From contig SAUG01000071.1 of NCBI GenBank assembly GCA_011316305.1, positions 248,001 to 312,000 of the forward strand: a stretch of DNA of 64,000 bases, read 5' to 3'. The notes below the pieces were generated by a model. That model searched no databases. It was not told where the DNA came from and saw nothing but the letters and a program-made list of their open reading frames with translations. Position numbers and translations under genes: made by a program. Below, piece after piece: positions 1 to 10,305 of this stretch (its first letter is position 1; each line of letters starts with the position of its first letter). The stretch is from Rusavskia elegans. Lineage: Eukaryota > Ascomycota > Lecanoromycetes > Teloschistales > Teloschistaceae.

Positions 1-677
1 GCCTTGAAACCTCAGAAGCTTTGGAGGAGCCACATCACTTGAACTTGCGATCCTGTCGGCCTCCTCGACGAAGCCCTCCTCTCCCTTTCTGCAAGCTTGC
101 CACCCATGTCCCAGTCCCCGGCTGAACCTCCGCTCCCAGTCAACAATCTCCGCCCAGGCCCCTTCGTTCAAAAAGTTGTGGACAGCCACCATAGACTCGA
201 CGGCGTCTTCGGGAGTATCGTCATAGCCTTTCCTCAACATGGCATTGTACATTTGCTGTGGCGAAGGATATTCCCAATTTGCCTCGGTGTCGCCCCGTGG
301 TATTGAAGATGTTTCGCGTTCGGTTGGAAGGTGTATGGTTTGGCGGGCATCGCGTGATTGTGATAGGCTCGCGGGCATGTAATTCAGAGGGTTCAGCTTC
401 GACATGGTGGAGGGTTTGGAAAAAGGGATGGGTTCATTTGGCGCGCGAACTGGACAGGATCCATCGGGGGTGGATGGAGGTAGATTTCGCGGGGGTAAGG
501 GCGCTGAGTGTGTGGTGGCGTTGTGCATCGGGCATTCTGGCTTGATGATTGTCAGCGACCGAACAATGTCGTGCGACCATGACACTGGATAGTTCTTACA
601 GGTGGCGTGGCGTTGGAGTTTGGCATTGGACGGGGCGCATTAGGGGAAGCGGTACTGTCGGCCCAAAACCACCCCAT
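1..677 (-). CDS. CYC3: Cytochrome c heme lyase (holocytochrome c synthase), 3'-truncated by window edge
   Basis: This enzyme attaches heme covalently to apocytochrome c in the mitochondrial intermembrane space. I read two exons on the minus strand: 677-600 (26 codons, starting MGWFWADST, the classic fungal N-terminus) and 540-1. The 59-nt intron (599-541) has donor GTAAGA, a GCTGAC branch site and an AAG acceptor, which keeps phase 0. Exon 2 shows two Cys-Pro heme regulatory motifs (CPM just after the splice, then CPV), followed by the family core: [19 protein letters not shown], a [19 protein letters not shown] stretch holding the heme-ligand His region, and a PKLLRFQG segment at the window edge. 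About 206 residues are visible and roughly the last third lies outside the window. It is divergently arranged with the kinase gene at 1002, sharing about 320 bp of promoter. No lesions seen. Confidence 0.93.
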
Positions 678-1001
678 CTTGTGTCTTGCTCAGAGGAATG
701 GAGTTGACCTAGTATGGGATATGGCCACAGGGGTATAGCAATGTCCGCGGGACTCAAGATACACGGAGGGTAACGATCGTATCAGTAGGGTTGATTTCTG
801 GAAGAAATGAAGCTAAAGCAAGAATTGCCTTTTGCGGCAAAATGACGTCGGGGGTTTCCCGTCACGATTAGTCCCATGTGAACGCACCATCACTCCAACT
901 CCGCAAGGAACAACGACCAAGCAGCCACTGACTCTCGAAAAGGCAGAGTATGAATAGCGAGCCGTCATCATGATACTCCGGACACTCTCCGCATACATAC
1001 G
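678..1001. promoter_or_regulatory. Shared divergent promoter region of the heme lyase and ADCK2-like kinase genes
   Basis: This 324-bp spacer separates two divergently transcribed genes whose products are both expected in mitochondria. I see no clean TATA box. A bidirectional promoter is inferred from position only. Confidence 0.4.
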
Positions 1002-3105
1002 ATGAGAACGGTGCTCCTCCTTGGCCGCCTATGCCGACGCCCAGCATACCGACAAACTCCGGCGCGCCAACTTCTTGCGAGACATCACTCTTCCTCACCG
1101 TCCTGGCTTAGCTTTCGAGCTCCACCGTCAAGAGGTCACGGGGGAAGAAAAATACTCTGGGCGCTTCTGACGCCAGCGGCATTTGTGCGATTGAGCGAGG
1201 AAGACAATGGCGACGGCAAGACGCCCGAAGAGCATATGCTCGAGGCATCCAGAGAGGAGATCAGGAAAGCAGTCCCCGACTCGGCCCACGGTCTGAGTCG
1301 AGTGTGGCGGAAAATCTATCTCTTCTTAGATCTGTACATCTATGAGCCCATCGCGACCGGATTTCGATGCCTCCATCTGGCCATCATTTTCTTGCCAGTC
1401 ATTGGGACCATACCAGTCATATGGCTGGGAAGGAGGGTGAAGGAGCGCGACGACGAGCGAGCGGGCACTCTGTGGTGGTACAACTTTCTGGTCCGGTCAA
1501 TGGAAAGGGCGGGTCCAGCTTTCATCAAGGTGGGTGGGATTGAACAACCTATGGAATTAGATGCTGACGGGCCCCCAGCTCGGACAATGGGCAGCGTCGA
1601 GAACAGACATCTTCCCTCAAGCAATGTGTAATCGCATGTCCTCGCTCCATTCGAATGCTCCCGCCCACTCTTTGGCCGCAACCAAGCGAACGATTGTCAA
1701 AGCGTTCGATGGAAGGAACTTCGACGAGATCTTCGACGAATTCCAGGAGAAGCCATTGGGCGTTGGAGCTATCGCCCAGGTATACAAAGCAAAGCTCAAG
1801 CCCGACATTGCCATGCAAGGCGACGACGACATGGACCCTGATCCACCCAATCTTCGTCAACGGATGCGCAAGAACGTCGACGTCCTCGTCAAAAGTACCC
1901 CTTCTCGAGTACCCTCAAGCTATGTGGCTATCAAAGTCCTCCATCCCAAAGTCGAACGGATCGTTCGCCGCGACCTTAAAATCATGACCATCTTTGCCGC
2001 CATCATCAACGCGATCCCCACCATGGAATGGCTCTCTCTTCCAGACGAAGTCGTTCAATTCGGTGAAATGATGCGCCTTCAACTCGACCTCCGGATCGAA
2101 TCCGCCAACCTAACCATGTTCCGCAAGAAATTCAAAGACCGGACCACAGCGTGGTTCCCTTACCCCTACGCCTCCTATACCACTCGCCAAGTCCTGATCG
2201 AAGAATTCGCCCAAGGCATCCCCCTCGCCGCCTTCCTCGAAGACGGCGGCGGTGTCTTCCAACAAGAAATCGCCGACGAAGGCCTCGATGCCTTCCTCCA
2301 CATGCTCATCATCGACAACTTCATCCACGCCGATCTCCACCCCGGTAACATAATGGTCCGCTTCTACAAACCCGAACAAATCTCCCTCGCCTTCGGCCGG
2401 CACAAAGAATCCAGCTCCCCAACCGCCAACTCCACCGACGTCACCGAACAAGTCCTCCAACAACTCCGCCCGCACCGACACAACCCTTCCGCCTGGCTCA
2501 ACGAACTCCAAAAAATCGACGCAGAAGGCTACCGCCCGCAACTAATCTTCATCGACACCGGCCTCGTCACCGCCCTCAACCAAACAAACCGCACCAACTT
2601 CCTCGACCTCTTCAAAGCCATCGCTGAATTCGACGGCTACCGCGCCGGCCATCTTATGGTCGAACGATGCCGGCAACCCGACGCCGTCATCGACAAGGAG
2701 ATCTTCGCCCTGAAAATGCAACACCTTGTCCTCGGCGTCAAATCCTCCACCTTCGCACTCGGAAACATCAAAATCGGAGACTTGTTGAATGAAGTGCTCT
2801 CGATGGTTCGCGCCCACCATGTTCGCATGGAAGGGGATTTCGTGAATGTCGTTATCAGTATTTTGCTTTTGGAAGGGATCGGGAGGAATTTGGATCCAGA
2901 TTTGGATCTGTTCAAGAGCGCCTTGCCGATATTAAGGCAGCTGGGTGCGCAGAGTGGAGGGAAGGGTTTGATGGATGCGTTGAGGAGAGGGGATACGGGG
3001 TTGTTGAAGGTGTGGGTTGGGTTGGAGGCCAGGAAGTTTTTGCAGGCGAGTGCGGAGCAGGTCGAGAGTTGTGTGCGGTATGATCAGCTTTCGCCCAATG
3101 TTTGA
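1002..3105 (+). CDS. ABC1/UbiB-family atypical protein kinase, ADCK2/Cqd1-like, mitochondrial
   Basis: This is an atypical kinase of the ABC1/ADCK/UbiB family, whose members act in coenzyme Q and lipid homeostasis in mitochondria. Two exons (1002-1529 and 1579-3105) flank a 49-nt intron (1530-1578; donor GTGGGT, branch GCTGAC, acceptor CCCAG) and give 684 residues. The first 60 residues are Arg-rich and lack acidic residues, as in a mitochondrial presequence. A hydrophobic segment (about 124-143) could be a membrane anchor. Family marks in order: the KxGQ motif (KLGQ, 176-179) formed across the splice junction, the Ala-rich-loop equivalent PLGVGAIAQVYK, VAIK with Lys295, catalytic HADLHPGN near 426-433, and IDTG with Asp502 in the metal-binding position. 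The GVGAIAQ form of the loop and the overall pattern point to the ADCK2/Cqd1 (YPL109C) branch rather than Coq8; this is judged by eye. Confidence 0.9.
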
Positions 3106-3541
3106 TCTAGAGGGACCTTTTGATCTTCTATAGACCCGTTTAGCCTTTGGACCCGCGTATAAGAATCAATTGAGTGAGAGAGTTGATGCAGTCATGAGAA
3201 GCAACGTTAGAGTGGTGGATGAGTCGTATATTAGGAGTAGAGCTTTTGGATCTGCCCAACGAAGCAGGCGTCTATGTGTCAGTGTATCAAAACATATCGT
3301 ACAAGAAGCCGATGCTCTATACATCATCTGCCAACCCGAGATCCGCTACCGAGATTCTACAACAGGTCCAATGCAAATATGACCCAACATATCTCTCTCC
3401 AACGCCGTTGCCATGCAATCCGAGAGGATAACGAAGTCTACATACCTTCTGCCGTCCTCCTGGTGGTGTTGGTTACTCCCGCCTCCTTTTGCTTGTCTCC
3501 CCTTACCCATTCCGCACGCTCCTAGACGAAAGCCAGCAGGA
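3106..3541. other. Convergent 3' intergenic region
   Basis: This stretch separates the 3' ends of the kinase (+) and helicase (-) genes. I see no credible gene in it; the short open frames lack coding character. It presumably contains both 3' UTRs and polyadenylation signals, none of which I can place firmly. Confidence 0.5.
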
Positions 3542-6500
3542 TCAATACTTCCCCTCCACCGCACTCCCAAAGCTCTTCTGCCCCGTCCCCACACTCAACC
3601 CCTTCCACCCTCTCCGCGCAATCTCCTCCCTAACCTTAACATCGCGATCCAAAATCTCCACCAACCCCTCCGCAAACAAGGCTCTTACCTTCTCATCGGC
3701 CAAAAACGCCCCTCTACTCCCACCAGGCTTACCTCTCGCTTCCTTAACTTTCTCTCGACTACCTTTCAGGTCCATGAACGCCACAGCCAATAACCGTTCC
3801 AGTGCTTTCCGGAGCTCGAGGATCGTCTTTGCTGTTTTCGCGTAATTGGTGCTCTTATCGTTTGTTGTGACGTAGAAGGGTAACCAATCGTCCATTTCGA
3901 GGATATTGTTCGACCGGCGCGTGAGGCGGCCGCCGAACAAGGCGGCCATGAGGGGTGTGCATTCTGTTGTATCGCGAAGGTAAATGGTATTCCCATCATT
4001 CGACTTCGCCATTGTGCTGTAGGCGTACAGTGTTCCCAGCCTGGCTGGTCCGCGATCGGCATTCTCAGTGCCAAAAGCCTTTTTTTTCGGTGCCCAGTAA
4101 TTGACAGATGACGGATGGATGAGAGTGTTTGCTTCGCCAGGCGTACGGTGCGTGATGCTACCACTGCTGGTGGCAAGGTTGGGGTGGAAGCCTGAGATGG
4201 CGAGGGCTTTGATGAGGGGGACTTTGGAGCTGTTCTCATTGAGGGATGGATCTCCGAGCTCGCTGCGATGACGCATATGTTCTGGGGTGTAGGGGATTAA
4301 GCCGGCTTCGACAAGGAGTTCCTCGATCTGCTTGGCTGTGGAGTCGATGGTCTTGAAGGCGTTGACATGGACAAAGTTCTGGAAGGCGAAGTTTTTCATC
4401 GCGTATTCGCCCTTGGAGTCGCGGACGTGGCGTAATTCGCGGACAGCGTTGAGAAGAGCAATGTGGTCGCTTCCGCTACCCTGAACGAAACTATTTTTGG
4501 CCTCGTAAGCCTCCCTGCGAGCCTCAAGAGGGTTGAGGAAGATGTTGCGTTCCGCGGCTGCGGCGCCAAGAATGAGCATGGGATCAAGGCAGCGAAAGAT
4601 GATGCCGAGGATTATCATCTTGCCGAGGGACGGATGGACAGGCAGAGCAGCCAGGAGGCGTCCAAGAGGAGTAATCTGCTCTTCGTCGGTGAGCGCGTCC
4701 AGGGCTTGAAGATTCATGATGGACGCATCAACGTTCTTGGGCGAGGGAGGTTCGAGGGCTTCAGCAAGGAACTGTCGGATCGGATAGTTGAAGGCTTGAG
4801 CTTTGACATCAAGACAGATTTCCTGAAGGTCGCTACGCAACATCTCGGGAAGACCAACTGCACGTAACTTGTTGTAACGCTCGGCCGAGAACAGGGCATA
4901 GTAGTTGCCATTTTGGACTCGGCCAGCTCGACCAGCTCGCTGCTTCGAGTTGGACTTGCTGATCCAGGTGCACTTCAATTGGGTGATGCGGCGTATTTGG
5001 TCGTACTGCTTTTCTCGTAACTTCCCGGTATCCACCACATATTGCACGTCTGGAATCGTGACGGAGGTTTCTGCAATGTTGGTGGACAAGATGATTTTTC
5101 TGCACCCTTGAGGTACTTCCTTGAAGACCTCTGTTTGCGCCGCTGGCAGAGACGAGTGTAGAAGATGTACCTTGTACCGGGAAGCATCGCTGAAATCGAG
5201 TCCGAGTGGGTGCTTGCTGAGCAGATCTTGAACCTTGACCATCTCCTCTAGGCCTGGGAGGAAAACCAGAATCGCTCCTTCCTTGGTCGTCTTCGATATA
5301 TGCGCGATGGTGGTCGCGATAAGACTGAAAGGGACGATGGCATCATCTCTATCCGTCGAAACGGTAGCTTCACCTTCAGAATCCAGCTTGCGTTCACTCT
5401 TCCAGTCGATAACGAAGTCATCCGGTTGGGTTGCACCGGATTGGGTTTGTTTTGCTACGGCAGGGTTCTGCTTGCGGTATTCATTCTCGACTTTGAAGAA
5501 GTCTTTGGTTGCTGGATCGCTCTGCAATAAGCCTACCGCCAAATTACCATGACTTTGCTGTATCTCATTGGTAATTTCTTCAAGATGCTTTTCTCTGACG
5601 GGAAACGTCCGGCCAGGAACGCTCAACGACGGACAAGCAACGGTTCCCTGGCCGGAAACTTTAGTTTCAAAGTAACTCGCGAACAATTCAGTGTCCATGG
5701 TCGCGCTCATCAGTACCACCTTTGGCGTCGGTTTTCCAGCTGCAGCTCTGTCGGACATTGCTCTCTTAAGAATGATCAAGAGAAAGTCAATCAGTATGTC
5801 ACGTTCGTGAACCTCGTCGATCACTAGGTGAGAAACGCCGTCCATGACTTCGTTTGGCTGATGCTGTAATTGCTGGAGCAGAATTCCGGTAGTGCAATAG
5901 GTGATGCTACCGCCATGGATTGGTAGCTTGGCATCAAACCGAACGTGGTAGCCTACTGTATCCTGAAGTCGTTGCGCCCTTTCTTCAGCGACTCGTCGTG
6001 CCACTGAAGTCGCTGCTATACGACGGGGTTGGGTACAAATGATGTTGCATAAGCCTCCACTGCCAGCTGTGATGGCATCTTCAAGCAGGATTTGTGGTAC
6101 CTGGGTTGTTTTTCCGCTACCTGTGGCTCCGACGATGATGCTGTATGAATTGTTTGACACAAGATCCAATACCTGTGCTCGATATTGATTCATGGGAAGC
6201 TCGTCCTTTTTCTTTCTCAAGCCGGCAAACTTGGGATCCATTAAGTAGACACTAAATGCCCGTTCAAGCTGCTGAGTCCGGTGTGCTAATTGATCTGGCG
6301 ACAGTCGCCTCCGGAGCGACCTTGTCCTCACTGCTGCTTCTCCGTCATCGGTCAAAACATCTTGCACTTGGTCAGGCAGACCAGCCTTGCGGGCACTGAG
6401 GAGCGTCTCACGCATGACAAGCTGACAGTCCTCGTCCACACTCATGCTGACTGGGTTAACCGGTTTCAAAATGTCTCCACTTCCCGTGGCCAAGGCTCGG

Positions 6501-7933
6501 AAAAATCCGGCAAATATCTCAGGTTCTTGTTTCCTCACCTCGAGAGCAGCTGTCAGATAAGCCAGGCTTTCGGCTTTCTTTTTACTCGTTGTGGACACGG
6601 GGTGACCTATCAACTGATCGTTGAGAGACACTTGGGTTTGGTGAATGCCTCTGCTAACCATATATTGTTTGGACTTGCCTTCAATCTGGGGCTCAACCAG
6701 CTGTATTGTAGCGTGCGGATGTACTATCTTGTAGTATTCGAAGAACTTGCTACTGTTGTCAGTTGTCAAGGCGGTCGAGTCTCTGACGACAAGCGACTGA
6801 TCGCTGTGTTCTGCTTGGTACTTCTCGGCAGCTTCTTTGAAGCGGAGGGCGGCGGCGATCTCAGCCAGCTTTTGCTCAGTAGATCTCCCAACAACTTCGA
6901 TGTTTTGCTCGGGTAGTTTGATAGTAACTTCACAAACCCTTTTTGGTCCTCGAGCTCGTTTTGATCGCGCCACATGCTTGACCACTATGCCCGGGGTAGT
7001 ATCGAACCGTGCGGCATAATTGTACATGTCAAGCTTCGCGTCCTTCTCATCTTTCAGCGTATTAGAAGAAACCTTGTCGATCTGCAGGTATGCCGCCCCT
7101 TTCTTCATAATCTCGCTATCCTTGAGCTTCACAATCATGTGCAGGTACGCAGCCCTCTCGGCATCTTTCTGCAGACTTGTCAGGACATCGAATATCAACG
7201 AGTGGAAAATCTTACTCTCGTGTTTGCCCGACCCAAGGTACTAATTGGTTCCGTGCCATCCTTAGGTGTGCATGTCAGCCTGTAATGGTTTCCAGTCCTG
7301 TCTTGTCGCAAGATCTCGGATTTAAGTACGTATTCTGTATGGATTGCATTGTGCAAATGTTCTTTGGGATTCTGGAAGAGCAGGCTAGGTAAATGTGGAT
7401 ACTGGCTGGCCGTGGGAAGACCCTCCGAGGAATGCGTTGCTCCATACGAACGCCGCCCCTTTGTTGGAGGAGCTTCACGTCTCCGCCGGCGAATCGGTGG
7501 TAGCGGCAAAGAATCACGCGCTTTTCTCTTCTGGCCTGCCAAACTCTTTGGCACTTTTGCTTCGGTGATCTCTTGAGCTCGCTGAGACGACGTTGCACGG
7601 TCGGGGACAATTTTGTTGGAGCCATTCTCAGCGGAGGTGCTCTGCTGAATTGATCGGTGTTTCATGTTGTTTCCATTGCGTGTTAGGGGGGCGCCGTGCA
7701 ATATTGAAGAAAAGAGCTCGTTCGATCGCTGGCCCGTTGAGTCCTGGAATGTTGATTCTGCGCGGTGTGGAGTGAGTCTCGAGATCGTATGAGGGATCCT
7801 CAAAGAAGGTAATGAAGACGAAGTGACAACGAAAGGTTTGCCTCTCGTCCGCAGTGCCTGGAAAACAAAGAATGTTAGTCGATAATACATCTGCACGTGT
7901 GATAAGTAAGAGGCAAACCAGCACTCGTCTCAT
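3542..7933 (-). CDS. DExH-box ATP-dependent RNA helicase (DHX9/DHX30/DHX36-like), three exons
   Basis: This is a superfamily 2 RNA helicase that unwinds RNA with NTP hydrolysis. I model three exons: 7933-7919 (MRRVL), 7857-7216 and 7168-3542, giving 1427 residues. Intron 1 (7918-7858, 61 nt) has a CTAAC branch and TTCCAG acceptor, but a weak GTTTGC donor. Intron 2 (7215-7169, 47 nt) has donor GTAAGA, branch CCTGAC and acceptor CTGCAG. The methionine at 7198 sits inside intron 2 and is not a start. Motifs: Walker A GATGSGKTTQ (about 566), Ia TQPRRIAATS, DEVH box (about 669; the commoner variant is DEAH), SAT, NIAETSVTIPDV and QRAGRAGR (about 961), followed by HA2/OB-type C-terminal regions. 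The N-terminal third looks like divergent double-stranded RNA-binding folds, one spanning intron 2. The first 40 residues are basic and hydroxylated with almost no acid, suggesting mitochondrial import. The 5' exon is the least certain part. Confidence 0.88.
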
Positions 7934-8227
7934 CGCTGTAGGTCGAATACCCCACTGAGCGTCCTTGAGTTTCAACAAACTACCCCACTGCTGTACTGAC
8001 TTTATCACACCGATGATCGCCAACCAAAACGATGATCGCAGTCTGGCGTTCAAAAATAATTTTCGAGACCGGGCTTCGCGCTTGCTCGGAGATAAGCGGC
8101 TCCCGCGCTTCTGGCAAGATTACTTTCTGCCGCCCTGCCGCACAATCCGGCCTCCTCAACCTCTCGGTCTCCTCTTATACAAAGGCCTGAAGGCCGCGGA
8201 GACCCCAACTCAAGTCTATACCCGTTG

Positions 8228-8490
8228 AACTTTATCTGGGTAACCTAGAACGATCGCCTTTCGCTCATAGTGCCTTGCACATTAGACTATGTAGCGGTTA
8301 AGGCTGCTGCTGGATTGAGTTGTGAATCAGAGGGCAGCAGATAACTGAAACACCAGCTCAACTCGAGGCTGGACAGTCCGTATCCCAATCTATTGGGATG
8401 TTAGGAGCAGACCTTCAAGCAACATTTTGAGCCGCACTGCCCACTAAAAATAGCTTTAGCTCCTGCTTGGCAGTAGGTAGGCTGACCTGA
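8228..8490. other. Intergenic stretch upstream of lectin-like fragment
   Basis: No supported gene or RNA is visible here. The in-frame stop at about 8488-8490 closes the reading frame of the downstream lectin-like fragment, so any 5' exon of that gene would have to lie here behind an unplaced splice acceptor. Confidence 0.3.
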
Positions 8491-9233
8491 TCATCGATCC
8501 AGCTGGAGAGATTCTCCGTCAAAGGCATCTTCAAATGTAAAATCAGCTCAAGTTGATTGCAATAAGTATTTGCTTCTCACCTACGAGGACAAAAACAACC
8601 AGACATGGGTGGTCAATAAACCCAAGGGGGCATTCGCTACAACCACACTGGATGACGCGAAACCAGTGCCGGGTTCGGGCTTAGTAATCAACCTCTATTG
8701 GAAGAAGAACGGTCCGCCAGAACTCAGGCTATACTATCAAAAGGGGGCGGCCAGAGTCATATCGGCCGATTGGACGAATTGGCGGGACAGTGACGGTAGG
8801 TTTTCTGTCAAACGCAGACGAGTTTGTCTACTGAAGCAGCATTGCAGGAAGTAATACATTGAACTGGGTGACGCATGAAGATTCGTCACTCGCTGCAAGA
8901 GGAACCTCTGGAGCTCCCATGGCAGGTTTCACATGGGGCGTCGATAATGACCCCGACAATCCTCTGCTTGGGGACATTTTGAATATCGGTACACAAGTTG
9001 TGAATATCACCTGGGCGACACCCAAGGGTTGGCAAGCGCCCCAGGCGCCTGATGCAATGCGGAACACGCAGGCATATTCCGGTATCGCAGCCAATGCGAA
9101 TCGACATGTCTATGCTCTTGAAAGGGGCGCTGTCAAAATACTGGATGCAGTACTTTTGACGATACAATTTGCGTCTTTTTGTAACCTCGTGAATGGAACT
9201 CGTGCCTTCCACTTCATTATATTCGTTCCTTGA
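8491..9233 (+). pseudogene. Lectin-like beta-propeller protein fragment (fungal fucose-lectin style), incomplete
   Basis: Two open stretches join over a good 52-nt intron (8796-8847, donor GTAGGT, acceptor TTGCAG), which fuses DWTNWRDSDG to SNTLNWVTHEDSS in frame. The translation has the alternating Trp/Tyr/Gly blade texture of fungal fucose-specific-lectin-like propellers: LRLYYQKGAARVISADW in exon 1, and TWATPKGWQAPQAP and SGIAANANRHVYALERGAVK in exon 2. After that last segment the similarity to a propeller stops and the frame drifts to a stop at 9233. No ATG fits the 5' end. The frame is open back to about 8491, preceded by an in-frame TGA. About 230 residues is less than a six-bladed propeller. 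I read it as a partial or decayed gene; a 5' exon that I could not place is possible. Confidence 0.45.
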
Positions 9234-9924
9234 ACCACTACGGCTAGGCCTTGCCATCCGTACCTGCACCTGGATGACTTTCCCAAAATCATACTTGGGA
9301 GCCTAGAGCAGAACGTAGGCTTTCACTTTTGCATGGAACAATGCTTGACATAATCTTTAGAAGAGTGGGTGAGGCTCCTCTGCCGTTCGATCTGCTGACC
9401 GTCGTCAACATCGAGCATGTCTGATCATCGGCTTAGCTCGTTAAGTACAAGAGCGCGCACCACACCCAGAGCCAGGGCAAAGTCTTGATTCTATCTATTG
9501 CAGTGTCGCCGCCCATAAGCCAAACTAGATGGTCGGCGCTGTCTATCATTGTCTTGATATTCATCGTCGCGGACTCAGGCTATTAGATAGGCCGCGAGGG
9601 GCTCAACTCAGACGAATTTCAAGGCTACTTGTATAAAACGTTTGAATCTTCTTTAACCCTGTATCCCTTCCATCGTTAGAAGGGTCGATGTATGGTGATG
9701 GTAAGGTACTTAACAAATAGTACCGCTAGCTCGCATGCTGCGGGGAATCTACAACGACATGCCGATCATCAGACAAAAGCCGGCGCATCTCCACCCGGAC
9801 AGAATATCACCCTGGCGAGCACATACTACTTGCTACCTTACAATCTTGAAAACGGTCAGCATTCACCAGGCGACAAGATTGAGAAAGCGAATTTCCGCAT
9901 GGTTCTGAATCTTTGCTGCCGGGA
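9234..9924. other. Intergenic, no gene seen
   Basis: This is about 690 bases between the lectin-like fragment and the tRNA gene. It has normal base composition with ordinary CpA/TpG content, so it is not RIP-affected. Only short, non-convincing open frames are present. Confidence 0.4.
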
Positions 9925-9932
9925 CCAAAAAT
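9925..9932 (-). terminator. Pol III terminator of tRNA-Ala
   Basis: Read on the minus strand, a run of five T residues begins within a few bases of the tRNA 3' end, as expected for RNA polymerase III termination. Confidence 0.7.
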
Positions 9933-10020
9933 TGGACACTCGGGGAATCGAACCCCGGACCTTTCACAATTGAAGACGTAGCAATGCGAAGCGAACGTTA
10001 TACCCCTAAACCAAGCGCCC
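9933..10020 (-). tRNA. tRNA-Ala (anticodon CGC) with 16-nt intron
   Basis: The minus strand folds as a complete nuclear tRNA. The acceptor GGGCGCT pairs with AGTGTCC, including the G3:U70 wobble pair that is the main identity element of alanine tRNAs, and the discriminator is A. The D-arm contains the A box TGGTTTAGGGG. The anticodon stem is TTCGC/GTGAA, the loop TTCGCA plus T, the variable loop AGGTC, and the T-arm CGGGG-TTCGATT-CCCCG contains the B box GGTTCGATTCC. A 16-nt intron follows position 37, the canonical site, so the gene is 88 nt and the mature RNA 72 nt. It reads GCG codons. The 5' end (10020) directly faces the RIP-mutated tract, making this gene the left border of the heterochromatin-like block. 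Confidence 0.92.
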
Positions 10021-10273
10021 GTGCTATGTTTTCGACGTTTTTTGTACTTGTGTGGGCAAGATTTGAGAGTCTATTGCCGTTTTAGGCAATTTTCGAGGGT
10101 GTGTTGGGAGTCAGGACGAATCAATTGGTCAGGACGAGTAGGACCGGATATAATACTAATTGCTTTATATCCGTATCTAAACTATCTGATTTTGAAGTAT
10201 GAACCATCCCAAACCTATATCGAAGTACCAACTAACGCCTCCTCAGATTCCTCCGCTCTACTGTCATCCTGTC

Positions 10274-10305
10274 AACGTCCTAACGTCTTAACGTCCCAAC
10301 GTCCT
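10274..10305 (+). repeat. 8-bp tandem repeat, four copies
   Basis: Four consecutive copies of AACGTCCT-like units (AACGTCCT, AACGTCTT, AACGTCCC, AACGTCCT) lie near the left end of the AT-rich tract. The differences are C/T transitions. Confidence 0.8.

Noticed and set aside
2110..2541. Long minus-strand open frame inside the kinase gene
   Set aside because: Antisense shadow of a GC-rich coding exon; the plus strand carries the conserved kinase motifs.
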